A stretch of 64,000 nt of DNA from contig NZ_AYZE01000008.1 of assembly GCF_001436735.1 (NCBI RefSeq), positions 123,011 to 187,010 of the forward strand. The letters are read 5' to 3'. The translations under genes were made by a program, and so were the position numbers. Shown here piece after piece: positions 26,776 to 36,552 of the stretch (positions within the stretch are counted from its first letter, which is position 1; the number at the start of each line of letters is the position of its first letter). Source of the DNA: Liquorilactobacillus cacaonum DSM 21116 (GTDB taxonomy: Bacteria; Bacillota; Bacilli; Lactobacillales; Lactobacillaceae). The notes under the pieces are model-generated. The model was given only the letters and a program-made list of their open reading frames with translations. It ran no database searches and was not told where the DNA came from.

Positions 26776-28503
26776 ATGTATAAAATCGTTCGTAATCGTG
26801 TCGAATTGTGGCCGGTATTAGCAGCTGCTTTCTTTATGATTATTCAAGTTTTTTGTAATCTTAACCTACCTACACTTACTTCAGATATGATTAATAAAGG
26901 TGTCTCAACTGGTAATACAACTTATATTTGGAATACCGGTGCTAAGATGCTTGGAATTGCCCTAGTTGGAATTTTAGCTTCTGCCTGCAATGTTTTTTTT
27001 GCATCAACTCAAGCACAAAAACTCGGCAATAAATTGCGGAATGAGCTATTTGAAAAAGTTTTATACTTCGGAAATCATGAAGTTGATAAATTTGGTGCGT
27101 CATCTTTGATAACACGAACAACAAATGACGTATTACAAATTCAAAATGTAACTGTAATGATTTTACGAATGATGTTACAAGCTCCAGCTATGCTAATTGG
27201 CGGAGTTATCATGGCATATCTTAGCGAAAAAAAATTAACAATCGTTTTCCTAGTCTCCTTACCACTTCTTGCTATCGCAATTGGAGTAGTTATGTCTTTT
27301 GCAGGTCCTCTTTTTAGTAGTTTACAAAAGAAAATTGATCGAATTAACCTAGTTTTCCGTGAAGGATTAACAGGTGTTCGTGTAGTTAGAGCATTTCGCC
27401 AAGACAAATTTGAACAAGAACGCTTTAAAAAAGCAAATGCATCTTATACGAATACTGCAATAAAAGCTTTTAGTCTTGTATCCTTAATGTTTCCGATAAT
27501 GACCTTAATTTTAAATGGAACAAATATCGGAATTATCTGGATTGGTGCAAATCTAATTGCAAAACAATCTATGGAAATAGGTAATCTTGTGTCCTTTATG
27601 ACCTACGCTGCAATGATTTTATTTAGTTTTATGATGCTCTCAATGGTTTTTGTTTTCATCCCTAGAGCACAAGCAGCTGCCATTCGTATTCAAGAAGTTC
27701 TTGATACTGATTATTCAATTAAAGAAAATTCTAATCCTGTTAAAATAATTGACTCAAAACCAACACTGGAATTCAAAGACGTCAATTTTCGATATGCTAA
27801 TGCGGAACGCCTAGCACTTAATAATATTAGTTTCAAATTAAACGCAGGAGAAACTCTTGCAATTATTGGCGGAACTGGTGCAGGAAAATCAACATTGATT
27901 AATTTAATTCCAAGATTATATGACATTGAATCAGGTCAAATCAGTCTCAATACAAAAAATATAGCACAATTGCAACAAAGTACGCTGCATGAAAAAATTG
28001 CTTTTGTACAACAAAAAGCATTTTTGTTCAAAGGAACAATTCGCAGTAATTTACAAGTTGGAAAGGCAGATGCAACAGAAGAACAAATGTGGCATGCATT
28101 AGAAATTGCACAAGCATCCGAATTTGTAAATCAACTTGATAACGGTCTTGACTCCATTGTTGAACATAATGGTGCTAATTTTTCTGGTGGTCAACGCCAG
28201 CGCCTTGCAATTGCCAGAGCTATTATTAAACCAGCAGCAATCTATATCTTTGATGATTCATTTTCAGCACTTGATTTCAAAACTGATGCAAAATTACGGG
28301 AAGCTCTAGCAAACGACGCAATAATTAGTAAGAGTATTGTTATCATTGTTGCACAAAGGATTGCTACGGTTACAAAAGCTGATCAAATCATTGTTCTTGA
28401 TGGTGGAAAAAATGTCGGTCACGGAACCCATTCAGAGTTAAAAAAGAATAACATCACTTATCAAGAAATTATTAAATCACAATTGAAAGGAGAGGATATC
28501 TAA
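26776..28503 (+). CDS. ABC exporter half-transporter with degenerate ATP site
   Basis: A 575-aa type IV exporter subunit: six-helix membrane domain (about 1-310) then an ATPase domain with GGTGAGKST, FSGGQRQRLAIARA and YIFDDSFSALD. The residue after Walker B is Asp instead of the catalytic Glu. That is the mark of the non-canonical partner in heterodimeric exporters such as LmrC, BmrC and TM287. The stop overlaps the next start by one base. Multidrug or peptide export is known for the family, but the substrate is not inferable. Confidence 0.9.
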   Translation: MYKIVRNRVELWPVLAAAFFMIIQVFCNLNLPTLTSDMINKGVSTGNTTYIWNTGAKMLGIALVGILASACNVFFASTQAQKLGNKLRNELFEKVLYFGNHEVDKFGASSLITRTTNDVLQIQNVTVMILRMMLQAPAMLIGGVIMAYLSEKKLTIVFLVSLPLLAIAIGVVMSFAGPLFSSLQKKIDRINLVFREGLTGVRVVRAFRQDKFEQERFKKANASYTNTAIKAFSLVSLMFPIMTLILNGTNIGIIWIGANLIAKQSMEIGNLVSFMTYAAMILFSFMMLSMVFVFIPRAQAAAIRIQEVLDTDYSIKENSNPVKIIDSKPTLEFKDVNFRYANAERLALNNISFKLNAGETLAIIGGTGAGKSTLINLIPRLYDIESGQISLNTKNIAQLQQSTLHEKIAFVQQKAFLFKGTIRSNLQVGKADATEEQMWHALEIAQASEFVNQLDNGLDSIVEHNGANFSGGQRQRLAIARAIIKPAAIYIFDDSFSALDFKTDAKLREALANDAIISKSIVIIVAQRIATVTKADQIIVLDGGKNVGHGTHSELKKNNITYQEIIKSQLKGEDI

Positions 28504-30347
28504 TGGCAAATCATGGACCAGCAGGTAATATTGGTAAGACAACAGAAAAACCCAAAAACTTTTGGCAAACCACTTGGCGCTTATGCAAATACATGGCACC
28601 GTGGAAATGGTTTTTATTCATTGTTATCGTCTTTGCAATTGGCTCTGTAATTTTTCAAATTATTTCACCAAAAATATTAGGTGAAGCTACAACTACCATT
28701 TTTAGTGGCCTCCTAAAGGGCTATAAAGAAATTAAAACTGGGCAACATCTCAACTCTCTTCCTATCAATTTCGGTAAAATCAAAAGCATTCTTATAACTG
28801 TTGGTATTATGTATCTCTTTTCAGCAGCATTATCCTTTTTCCAACAGTTGATTATGGCAAACATTTCTCAAAAAATTGTCTTTAGACTACGACAAGATTT
28901 AAAAGCAAAGCTTCAAAGACTACCAATTGTTTATTACGATACTCATTCAAATGGTGATATCATGTCTCGAGCAGTCAATGATATGGATAATATTGCGGGA
29001 ACACTGCAGCAAAGTCTCGCACAAATTGTTACTAGTGCCGTAACATTCATCGGTGTTTTAGCTATGATGCTTTCAATCAGCTGGGAAATGACTTTAATTG
29101 CTTGTATCACTGTTCCACTTGGGATATTGGTTATCTCGCTTGTTGCACCACGTTCGCAAAAATATTTTGCGGCGCAACAAAAAAGTTTGGGGCTACTTAA
29201 CGATCAAATAGAGGAAAGTTTTTCAGGTCATACAGTAGTTAAAACATTTAATAAAGAGCAAACAAGTATTAAGGAATTCAAAAAGCAAAATGATACTTAC
29301 TATCGTTCGTCATGGAAAGCACAGTTCATATCCGGTTTAATCATGCCACTGATGAACTTTGTTTCAAATATTGGCTATGTTTTCATAGCTGTCGTCGGTG
29401 GTCTGAAGGTCGCCAATGGTCAAATTTCACTTGGAAACATCCAAGCCTTCTTACAATATGTCAATCAATTCACTCAGCCGATTACACAACTTGCTAATTT
29501 AGCCAATACAATTCAAGCAACAGTTGCATCAGCTGAGCGTATCTTTCAAGTAATTGATGAAGAAGAGATGGAAGATACTAAAGTGGCAATTACAGATGAA
29601 AATACTGATAACGCTAAAATCAAGTTTGAACATGTTGATTTCGGTTACCAAAACAGTGAGATCCTAATTAAAGATATGAACCTATCAGTAAAATCTGGCG
29701 AAAAAGTCGCAATTGTTGGACCTACCGGAGCAGGTAAAACAACTTTGATTAATCTACTTGAACGTTTTTATGATATTAAGAGTGGTTCTTTAAAATTAGA
29801 CGGAATAGACACTCGAAACATGAGCCGTGAACAAGTCCGTAAGCACTTTGCAATGGTTCTGCAAGATACTTGGTTATTTACCGGCTCAATTTACGAAAAT
29901 ATCAAATATGGCCGTGAAAATGCAACAGAAGAGGAAATCTATAATGCGGCTAAAGCAGCTCATGCTGATACTTTTATCCGTCAATTACCCAACGGATATC
30001 AAACCACTTTAAATGAAGAGGCATCCAACATTTCTCAAGGACAGCGTCAACTACTAACAATTGCTCGTGCTTTTTTGGCCAATCCTGATATCTTAATACT
30101 CGATGAAGCTACGAGTTCTGTTGACACTCGAACAGAAATCTTAATTCAAAAAGCAATGGAACGGCTATTAAATAATCGAACAAGCTTTGTAGTTGCACAT
30201 CGCTTATCAACAATCCGCGATGCCGATAATATTCTTGTAATGAACCATGGCTCCATTGTTGAAACAGGGAATCATGAATCATTAATGATTCAAAATGGCT
30301 TTTATGCCGATTTGTATAATAGCCAATTCACTGTTCCGACTGACTAA
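28503..30347 (+). CDS. ABC exporter half-transporter, catalytically complete partner
   Basis: A 614-aa exporter subunit with a six-helix membrane domain and an ATPase domain: GPTGAGKTT, an altered signature ISQGQRQLLTIARA, and LILDEATSSVD with the catalytic Glu. Its signature faces the partner's degenerate site, matching the asymmetric heterodimer pattern of LmrD/BmrD. It starts in the stop codon of the upstream half and ends before an imperfect hairpin with a T run (about 30365-30407). Confidence 0.9.
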   Translation: MANHGPAGNIGKTTEKPKNFWQTTWRLCKYMAPWKWFLFIVIVFAIGSVIFQIISPKILGEATTTIFSGLLKGYKEIKTGQHLNSLPINFGKIKSILITVGIMYLFSAALSFFQQLIMANISQKIVFRLRQDLKAKLQRLPIVYYDTHSNGDIMSRAVNDMDNIAGTLQQSLAQIVTSAVTFIGVLAMMLSISWEMTLIACITVPLGILVISLVAPRSQKYFAAQQKSLGLLNDQIEESFSGHTVVKTFNKEQTSIKEFKKQNDTYYRSSWKAQFISGLIMPLMNFVSNIGYVFIAVVGGLKVANGQISLGNIQAFLQYVNQFTQPITQLANLANTIQATVASAERIFQVIDEEEMEDTKVAITDENTDNAKIKFEHVDFGYQNSEILIKDMNLSVKSGEKVAIVGPTGAGKTTLINLLERFYDIKSGSLKLDGIDTRNMSREQVRKHFAMVLQDTWLFTGSIYENIKYGRENATEEEIYNAAKAAHADTFIRQLPNGYQTTLNEEASNISQGQRQLLTIARAFLANPDILILDEATSSVDTRTEILIQKAMERLLNNRTSFVVAHRLSTIRDADNILVMNHGSIVETGNHESLMIQNGFYADLYNSQFTVPTD

Positions 30348-30364
30348 TGGTCTAAAAAGGACAA

Positions 30365-30407
30365 AAAAAGGACTTGATCAAAAAACTAAATTGATCTAGT
30401 CTTTTTT
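30365..30407 (+). terminator. Terminator of the ABC exporter operon
   Basis: AAAGGACTTGATCAA and TTGATCTAGTCTTTTTT form an imperfect stem with about a 9-nt loop, 18 bp past the last stop codon. The T run supports Rho-independent termination. Confidence 0.65.
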
Positions 30408-30526
30408 ATTTATCTTTTAATAATTTTTTTACCCTTATCATTTAAACAGTTACCCTAGAAATAGCACCAAGGATTACTACTAAGAGGCTTTCTATCAAAT
30501 TTTTCTTAAAATAACTTCAATAAATT

Positions 30527-31804
30527 CTATATTTTATCTAATGCTTGCTTTAAATCTACAATTAAATCATCCACATTTTCAATTCCAATAGAAATTCTAA
30601 TTAAATCAGGAGTAATTCCTGCTTGTAATAATTCTTCTCCATTTAATTGTGCATGTGTTGTCGAAGCTGGATGAATAATTAGCGACTTAGCATCACCCAC
30701 ATTAGCTAGTAATGAGAAAATCTCCAAGTTCTCAATTAATTTTTTCCCAGCTGTTTCTCCCCCAGTTAGGCCCAACGTGAATATTGAACCAACACCATTT
30801 GGAAAATCTCTTTTTGCAAGGTCAGAATATTTATTGTCTGCTAATTCAGGATACTTTATCCATGCTACCTTGGGATGGCTTTGTAAAAAATCAATTATCT
30901 TACGTGTATTGAAGACATGTCGTTCCACTCTTAACGATAGTGTTTCTAAACCTTGAAGTAGCAAGAATGAATTAAATGGACTGATTGCTGCTCCTGTATC
31001 CCGGAGGCCTTCAGCCCTGACCTTAGTAGTGAATGAACCGCCACTTAAATCGGCAAAAACTAATCCATTGTACTGAGCATTAGGTGTTGTAAATTCAGGA
31101 TAACGACCACTTTTGCGATAATCAAATTTGTCATTTTCAACAATTACTCCACCCATGGAAGTACCATGTCCACCAATAAATTTAGTTGCTGATTCAATTA
31201 CAATATCGGCTCCATGATCTAAGGGACGATATAAATAAGGTGAGGCAAAGGTATTATCAGAAAGAACTAGAATTCCATGTTCATGCGCAATTTTCGCAAT
31301 TTTTTCGAGGTCAATTAAATTAATGTCAGGGTTTCCTATTGTTTCAACATAAATTGCCTTTGTGTGCTCATTTATTTTCTTCGCAAAATTGTTTGGCTCA
31401 TCTGAATCAACAAAATGTGTTTTAATCCCAAGTTTAGGTAAAGTAACATTAAATAAATTATACGTCCCACCATAGATTGTACTTGCCGAAATTATCTCGT
31501 CACCTTGTCCTGCAATATTCTCGATTGCAGCAGCGATTGCAGCAGCACCCGATGCCAAAGTCACCCCACTTGTTCCATGTTCCAGTTGTGCAATTCTTTC
31601 GTCTACCACCGCTGTAGTTGGATTAGTAAGTCGATTGTAAATATTTCCTGGCTCTTTCAAACCAAATCGTGCAGCAGCTTGTGCTGCATCTTTAAAAACA
31701 TAAGATGTTGTTTGGTAAATTGGAACTGCACGTGCTCCTGTTTCATCCACCTGTTGTCCCGCATGTACTTGTAATGTTTCAAAATGTAAGCGTTCCTTTG
31801 TCAT
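30527..31804 (-). CDS. metY: O-acetylhomoserine sulfhydrylase (MetY-type PLP enzyme)
   Basis: Forms homocysteine from O-acetylhomoserine and sulfide, feeding methionine synthesis. The 425-aa length and the first motif ([11 protein letters not shown]) are those of the MetY branch of the Cys/Met metabolism PLP family. The PLP lysine is about residue 208 in [16 protein letters not shown]. The start chosen is the ATG at 31804, preceded by AAAGGTGG; a GTG inside that site is unlikely. A T-box leader with its own promoter lies upstream, so expression should rise when charged tRNA, probably Met, is scarce. Confidence 0.9.
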   Translation of the reverse strand: MTKERLHFETLQVHAGQQVDETGARAVPIYQTTSYVFKDAAQAAARFGLKEPGNIYNRLTNPTTAVVDERIAQLEHGTSGVTLASGAAAIAAAIENIAGQGDEIISASTIYGGTYNLFNVTLPKLGIKTHFVDSDEPNNFAKKINEHTKAIYVETIGNPDINLIDLEKIAKIAHEHGILVLSDNTFASPYLYRPLDHGADIVIESATKFIGGHGTSMGGVIVENDKFDYRKSGRYPEFTTPNAQYNGLVFADLSGGSFTTKVRAEGLRDTGAAISPFNSFLLLQGLETLSLRVERHVFNTRKIIDFLQSHPKVAWIKYPELADNKYSDLAKRDFPNGVGSIFTLGLTGGETAGKKLIENLEIFSLLANVGDAKSLIIHPASTTHAQLNGEELLQAGITPDLIRISIGIENVDDLIVDLKQALDKI

Positions 31805-31865
31805 AAAAAATTCCACCTTTCTTTTAATCCATCTGTTTAATCTAGCAACAAACTATTAGAACGAC

Positions 31866-32149
31866 AAAAAGCCCCCTACCTGACTTTATAAACAGGTAAG
31901 GGGCGAATTAGCGCGTTACCACCCTTGCTTTACACTTATAGAAAGTGTCTCAACAGCACATATTGGATACTATGCCTGGGAAATTAACGGTTCCTACCGA
32001 ATATTTAGCAACTCACCAAATATCTCTATCTCAAAGTTCATCTTCACCAATACTCTTAATATCTGCTCTCAGCAAAAACAGATTTTCTGTAAAAACTAAT
32101 ATTGACTACTCTTCTTCTCACAAGATTATTAATATCATTCTAATGGTTT
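31866..32149 (-). ncRNA. T-box leader (probably tRNA-Met) of metY
   Basis: On the minus strand the T-box AGGGTGGTAACGCG (31912-31925) precedes a terminator: 12-nt arms at 31893-31904 and 31871-31882, then five T. Upstream lies a long structured stem I region. A candidate specifier is ATG in GGTGAAGATGAACTTTGAG. The promoter is TTGACA (32179-32184), 17 bp, TAAAAT (32156-32161), putting the start near 32149. The Met assignment rests on the downstream gene and that codon. Confidence 0.88.
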
Positions 32150-32195
32150 AATCGAATTTTAATTCTTACTTTTTATTCTGTCAATAGTAAACAAA

Positions 32196-33692
32196 TTATT
32201 TTTCAAGTTTTTTTATCCATCTTTCATACAAAACATAAAGACAATATCCTATAAATCCAAATAATACTGGACCAATCAATTCCAAAAAGAGATCCAAGTA
32301 ATTATTTGTTTCGATTGCATCAACTATTGTTGAGCCAACTCCCATTAATAAAACCGTATTAACAATTATAACAATGATAATATAATTCCACTTTTTTTTG
32401 AAAATTTCATACGGCTTTTTTAACTCCTTATTTTGTTTAAAAAAAATAAATGCACTAACTAAAAATAAATAAGGCAACGTTGATGAGACATTATCCATTA
32501 AAGTTAAAATTTCGTAAAAAGCAGTTGCCGTACTATTTCCAAATGAAGTTAAGCCAATTAAAATGCAAATAATGATTGCTTGCCACCACATTGCATTGGC
32601 AGGCATTCCAAATTTATTAAGTTTCGGAAGCGATTTTGGCCATAACTTCTGCGGTGTTCCTAAGATAAATGACTTTATTGGCATATACACAATAACAAAA
32701 AATGAGCCTAAATAACTCAACAGCATTGTAAACGACCCAAATCGAGCAAAAAAGAAACTCAAAGCTTCTGCACTTCTGTGATTTATTCCTAATGAATTTC
32801 CGATACTATACCCTAAATTGCTCATCAAAACGTATGTTGTATTTCCTAAGTTTACACCACTTTTTTGAAACACTTCATGCCAATTAGCTGACGTACTCCA
32901 TAAAAAAATAACCATTGCATAAGCAGCTGTAATTAAAGTGGCACTAACTGCTAAGGCAATAGGAAAATTTCTCTTTGAATTTTTCATTTTATCTGAAATT
33001 CCACCTAAAGCTTCGATACCCGCATAGGCATATACAGCGTATATCAAAAAAGAAATCATCTGACTAATAGATTGATAACTAGATCTTGGTGATTTAATAA
33101 AGCTTTTTGGAAAATCGATAGGTTCAGCTAATTTAAAACCATTCAAAACTAACAAAAAAAGGCTAGCTGCAATAAAAAAAAGTGTCAAAAAAACTGCTGC
33201 TATACCTCCTATTGAAGCAAGACTTGCAACTTTATCTAATCCTCTTGTAGAAACAGCTGTTACCATAATAATGAAAATAATACTGATAATTCCAATTGTT
33301 TCGGTAGAATTAAACCCTAAAATGTGCCAAGTTCCTGTTTTATCAGCACCACTAATTGTCGTAGAAAGCATTATCCATATTTTAGACACTGTGGATACTG
33401 TCAAAATCACCCAAGAAGCAATCCAAATAAAGCCACCAATAAAAGCCCATTTTAATCCAATAGATTTTTCCAACCACGAAAAAACGCCTCCTGGTTCAGC
33501 ACGAAATGCTACACCAAACTCTGAAAACATTAAAGTTGAAGGAACAAAAAAGAAAAAAGCAGCTAAAATATACCAGATAATACCTGCATCCCCCATTGTA
33601 TAATAGGCAATCGATGTATTATCAAATGCAAATGTTGAAGTAAATATCATGAGCATCACACTCAGTAAAGTAAGTCGTCTCTTATCATTCAT
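32196..33692 (-). CDS. APC-family amino acid permease (YjeM-like)
   Basis: About 498 aa with around twelve helices. It opens MNDKRRLTLLSVMLMIFTST, with AFRAEPGGVFSWLEKSIG in the position of the APC helix 2-3 loop. This resembles the glutamate/GABA antiporter-like YjeM branch. The start chosen is the ATG at 33692 after GGAGAT; the upstream ATG overlaps that site. The T-box promoter begins just after its stop codon, so it is a separate transcript. The substrate is unknown. Confidence 0.83.
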   Translation of the reverse strand: MNDKRRLTLLSVMLMIFTSTFAFDNTSIAYYTMGDAGIIWYILAAFFFFVPSTLMFSEFGVAFRAEPGGVFSWLEKSIGLKWAFIGGFIWIASWVILTVSTVSKIWIMLSTTISGADKTGTWHILGFNSTETIGIISIIFIIMVTAVSTRGLDKVASLASIGGIAAVFLTLFFIAASLFLLVLNGFKLAEPIDFPKSFIKSPRSSYQSISQMISFLIYAVYAYAGIEALGGISDKMKNSKRNFPIALAVSATLITAAYAMVIFLWSTSANWHEVFQKSGVNLGNTTYVLMSNLGYSIGNSLGINHRSAEALSFFFARFGSFTMLLSYLGSFFVIVYMPIKSFILGTPQKLWPKSLPKLNKFGMPANAMWWQAIIICILIGLTSFGNSTATAFYEILTLMDNVSSTLPYLFLVSAFIFFKQNKELKKPYEIFKKKWNYIIIVIIVNTVLLMGVGSTIVDAIETNNYLDLFLELIGPVLFGFIGYCLYVLYERWIKKLEK

Positions 33693-33866
33693 TAAATTAA
33701 TCTCCATTGATTTTTAATCATATCAAAAATACCTATTATTAAAATTATTGTCAAGAAGACAAATTCAAAAAGTAAAAATATTTAAAAAAAGCCTGCTTTT
33801 GGTTGAATACCAAAGGCAAGCCCTAACTTCTTAATTTAAAATTTTGATTACATAACTTTAATCGTT

Positions 33867-35114
33867 TTATTTACTCAACTTAAATGTAGCCACAAAATAC
33901 ATCATTCCTTTTTTGTATTCTACATTTAATTTCCCATTAAATACTTCAACCAGGCTTTGCGCCATGGACAATCCAATTCCAAAGCCTTTTTTTTCGCTAT
34001 TTCGCGACTTATCATTTCGATAAAATCTTTCAAAAAACTTGTTATAATTAATCCCTTCACCTTTAGCATACGTATTACCAACGACTAGGCTAACTTTTTT
34101 AAATTTTTTGTCTGGAACAAATGTGATACTTATATCACCGCCCACATCACAATACTTATTAGCATTATCTAACAAAATATTGCATAACTCTAAAAAACCA
34201 CTTTCTTCTGCCTTTATCCTTACCCCAGACACAATATCCAATTTAAGTTGCTTGTTAGCCTGAACAACCACTGCTTTAAAACTTTTAGCCGTTTTTTCGA
34301 GAATACTAGATGCATTGATTACTGTCAAATTAATCTGTTGTTGTTCTTCCATTCGTGCCAAAGAAATTAGTTTATTAATCAGATGTGTTAAACGATTAAC
34401 TTGTTGTTCATTACTGATTGTCCATTCGGTTTTACCTGTCAACATTTCTTGTAACTCATTATTAGCCTTAATAATTGATAATGGTGTTTTTAACTCATGT
34501 CCCGCATTAGTAATGAACTCTCTTTGCCTTTTGTCCGCTTGTACAATTGGTTTAATTGCCCTTTTTGAAACTGCTATTAACATCAATGTAAATAAAAATA
34601 GACTTGTTACACTTACCATCAATCCTAATTTGATAATATTATTAGTTGTTTCCATGATTACCGATTGGTCAAGGAAAACAATCGTCGTTCTCCCATTTCT
34701 TTTTGCAACTCGGTAGGCGTAACTCGACATTAAAGATTGCACTGTACCTTCTTCTTTTTTACTTCTAAGAATCTGATAACCTAAATCAGAAATTGTCTGA
34801 GGTGGCACACTGACAATATGTGAATTATCAAGGGCAATTTGCTTCCGCTTTTTATTAAAAGTCACACTAAAATAGCGATATTGATAGAGACTTTCTTGAT
34901 TAAAATCAGGGCCAAATCTTTTTTTGACATCTTGGGTATTAATCTGTGAATCAATCTTGCCATTATTTTGTAGCAATATTAGTAACACATTATCAATTTG
35001 TTGTTTTGCCCTATAGTATGAAGTTCCCACAATACTCCCGATTAATGTAACTAAAACAATAAATAGTGCAATTGTTGACATATAAATGAAGCGATAGCGG
35101 ATTTTTTGAATCAC
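33867..35114 (-). CDS. Membrane sensor histidine kinase
   Basis: A 415-aa kinase with two membrane helices (about 9-31 and 166-186) around an extracytoplasmic sensor of roughly 130 residues. A HisKA domain follows with the phosphorylated His in NAGHELKTPLS, then HATPase_c boxes LLDNANKYCD and GFGIGLSMAQ. The GTG start overlaps the response regulator stop by 4 bp (GTGA), so the two are translationally coupled. The sensed signal cannot be deduced. It ends the three-gene operon that begins with an alarmone synthetase. Confidence 0.9.
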   Translation of the reverse strand: MIQKIRYRFIYMSTIALFIVLVTLIGSIVGTSYYRAKQQIDNVLLILLQNNGKIDSQINTQDVKKRFGPDFNQESLYQYRYFSVTFNKKRKQIALDNSHIVSVPPQTISDLGYQILRSKKEEGTVQSLMSSYAYRVAKRNGRTTIVFLDQSVIMETTNNIIKLGLMVSVTSLFLFTLMLIAVSKRAIKPIVQADKRQREFITNAGHELKTPLSIIKANNELQEMLTGKTEWTISNEQQVNRLTHLINKLISLARMEEQQQINLTVINASSILEKTAKSFKAVVVQANKQLKLDIVSGVRIKAEESGFLELCNILLDNANKYCDVGGDISITFVPDKKFKKVSLVVGNTYAKGEGINYNKFFERFYRNDKSRNSEKKGFGIGLSMAQSLVEVFNGKLNVEYKKGMMYFVATFKLSK

Positions 35115-35797
35115 TTATTATCCACCTCACTATTTCTCATTAATCGATATGGGCCTCCTTTTTCACCTAAAATACTGACATGTGCACTAACAGAATGTAG
35201 TTTCTGTCTCAAATAAGATATATATATCCACAAAGTGTTGTCATCAACACCTTCATTTTTGGGCCATGTATGCTCGATAAGTGCCTTACTATCCAACTTC
35301 TTATCAGCATTTAGAATCATTAAATTCAATAATTTTGTTTCTTCAGCAGACAAACTAATCGAGTTATAACTCTCCAAACGTTGCTCTGTATTTATCAAAG
35401 TTATATCACCAAATCCAAGAACATCTTCTGTGTAATTTTCATTTCTTCGTTCCAAAGAATGTAACTTTGCAAGTAATTCCTTTAATGAAAATGGTTTTGT
35501 TACATAATCATCAGCACCAGAGTCTAACCCGGTCACCCTATCGTCGACTTCAGACATTGCCGTTAACATTATTATATAAGTCTTGTCCCCTGCTAAGCGG
35601 ATCTTCTTAACTGCTTCTATCCCCGTCATTAATGGCATCATAACATCAAAAATCATCAAATCAAAGATTTCATCACTTGCCTTTTTTACAGCATCTTGCC
35701 CATTATACACAGGAATCACTTCATATCCTCTGCTATTCATAGCCGCTATTAAAACACGGGACAACTCTTTTTCATCTTCAGCTAGTAATATTCGCAT
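35111..35797 (-). CDS. OmpR-family response regulator
   Basis: A 228-aa regulator. The receiver domain has acidic residues AEDE near the start, the phospho-acceptor Asp about residue 51 (IFDVMMP) and the conserved Lys in DYVTKPFS. A C-terminal winged helix follows, with DNTLWIYISYLRQKL as its recognition region. The ATG at 35797 is preferred, preceded by AGGAAG; a TTG one codon earlier is possible. It lies 11 bp after the alarmone synthetase gene and overlaps the kinase. Confidence 0.92.
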   Translation of the reverse strand: MRILLAEDEKELSRVLIAAMNSRGYEVIPVYNGQDAVKKASDEIFDLMIFDVMMPLMTGIEAVKKIRLAGDKTYIIMLTAMSEVDDRVTGLDSGADDYVTKPFSLKELLAKLHSLERRNENYTEDVLGFGDITLINTEQRLESYNSISLSAEETKLLNLMILNADKKLDSKALIEHTWPKNEGVDDNTLWIYISYLRQKLHSVSAHVSILGEKGGPYRLMRNSEVDNK

Positions 35798-35808
35798 CAA
35801 GTCACTTC

Positions 35809-36420
35809 CTAATCATTTTCATGAATCACTTGTCTAATTGTCTGCATCTGAACATCACATGATGCTAGCTGATCTGCACAACGTTTCAATTCTTTTCCAA
35901 TTTGTTCTGCATTTTTTACATTGTGCTTATATTTCATTTCATGCTCTAAACTTGCCCAAGAATCCATTGCAATTGTTCGTAACTGAACCTCAACAAAATA
36001 TCTTCCATTTTTTGGGGCTTCAATTCCTGGAAAATCTGTTTTTACACTCACTATCAAATGATAACTTCGATATCCATTTTGCTTAGAATTAGAAACATAA
36101 TCTTTTTCCTTAATCACATTACACCAATCTTGTTGTTTCAAAAGATTAACCACTCTATAGATATCATCAATAAAATTACAAACAACTCTAATTCCAATAG
36201 CATCCTTACACTCTGTTAGTGAACTCTTTGAATTTAGACTAAGCCCTTTTCTTTGACACTTTTCAATCATACTATCTTCAGTCTTAACCCGACCTATTAA
36301 ATGTTCATACAGTTTTTCATTTTTTCGTAGTATCTCAGTCTGATTCATTTCAACTATCTTATTCATAACAAATTCTTTTACTCTCGGAAGATACTTTCCA
36401 TAAACTCCATATATCTCCAT
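35809..36420 (-). CDS. Small alarmone synthetase (RelA/SpoT-domain GTP pyrophosphokinase)
   Basis: Makes (p)ppGpp-type alarmones from ATP and GTP/GDP. It has only the synthetase domain: no HD hydrolase and no TGS or ACT domains, so it belongs with RelP/RelQ-type enzymes at about 203 aa. Visible motifs are KDAIGIRVVC, the nucleotide loop SKQNGYRSYHLIV and VEVQLRTIAMDSWASLEHEM. The start chosen is the ATG at 36420, 9 bp after AAAGG. It leads the operon with a response regulator and kinase, which ties alarmone synthesis to an envelope signal. RelP versus RelQ is unresolved. Confidence 0.88.
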   Translation of the reverse strand: MEIYGVYGKYLPRVKEFVMNKIVEMNQTEILRKNEKLYEHLIGRVKTEDSMIEKCQRKGLSLNSKSSLTECKDAIGIRVVCNFIDDIYRVVNLLKQQDWCNVIKEKDYVSNSKQNGYRSYHLIVSVKTDFPGIEAPKNGRYFVEVQLRTIAMDSWASLEHEMKYKHNVKNAEQIGKELKRCADQLASCDVQMQTIRQVIHEND

Positions 36421-36552
36421 CTCGTTCATTCCTTTAAATAACTTGTTTTTTAATAATTAATAAACATCTTCAAAATAGCATATAAATGTTAATTAACTAT
36501 GTCTAATATTTGAAGAAGAGTAATATTTACTAATTCTCAATATTCTTAAAAA

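Noticed and set aside
31945..32151. 68-codon plus-strand frame
   Set aside because: It lies inside the T-box leader, whose structure explains the sequence.
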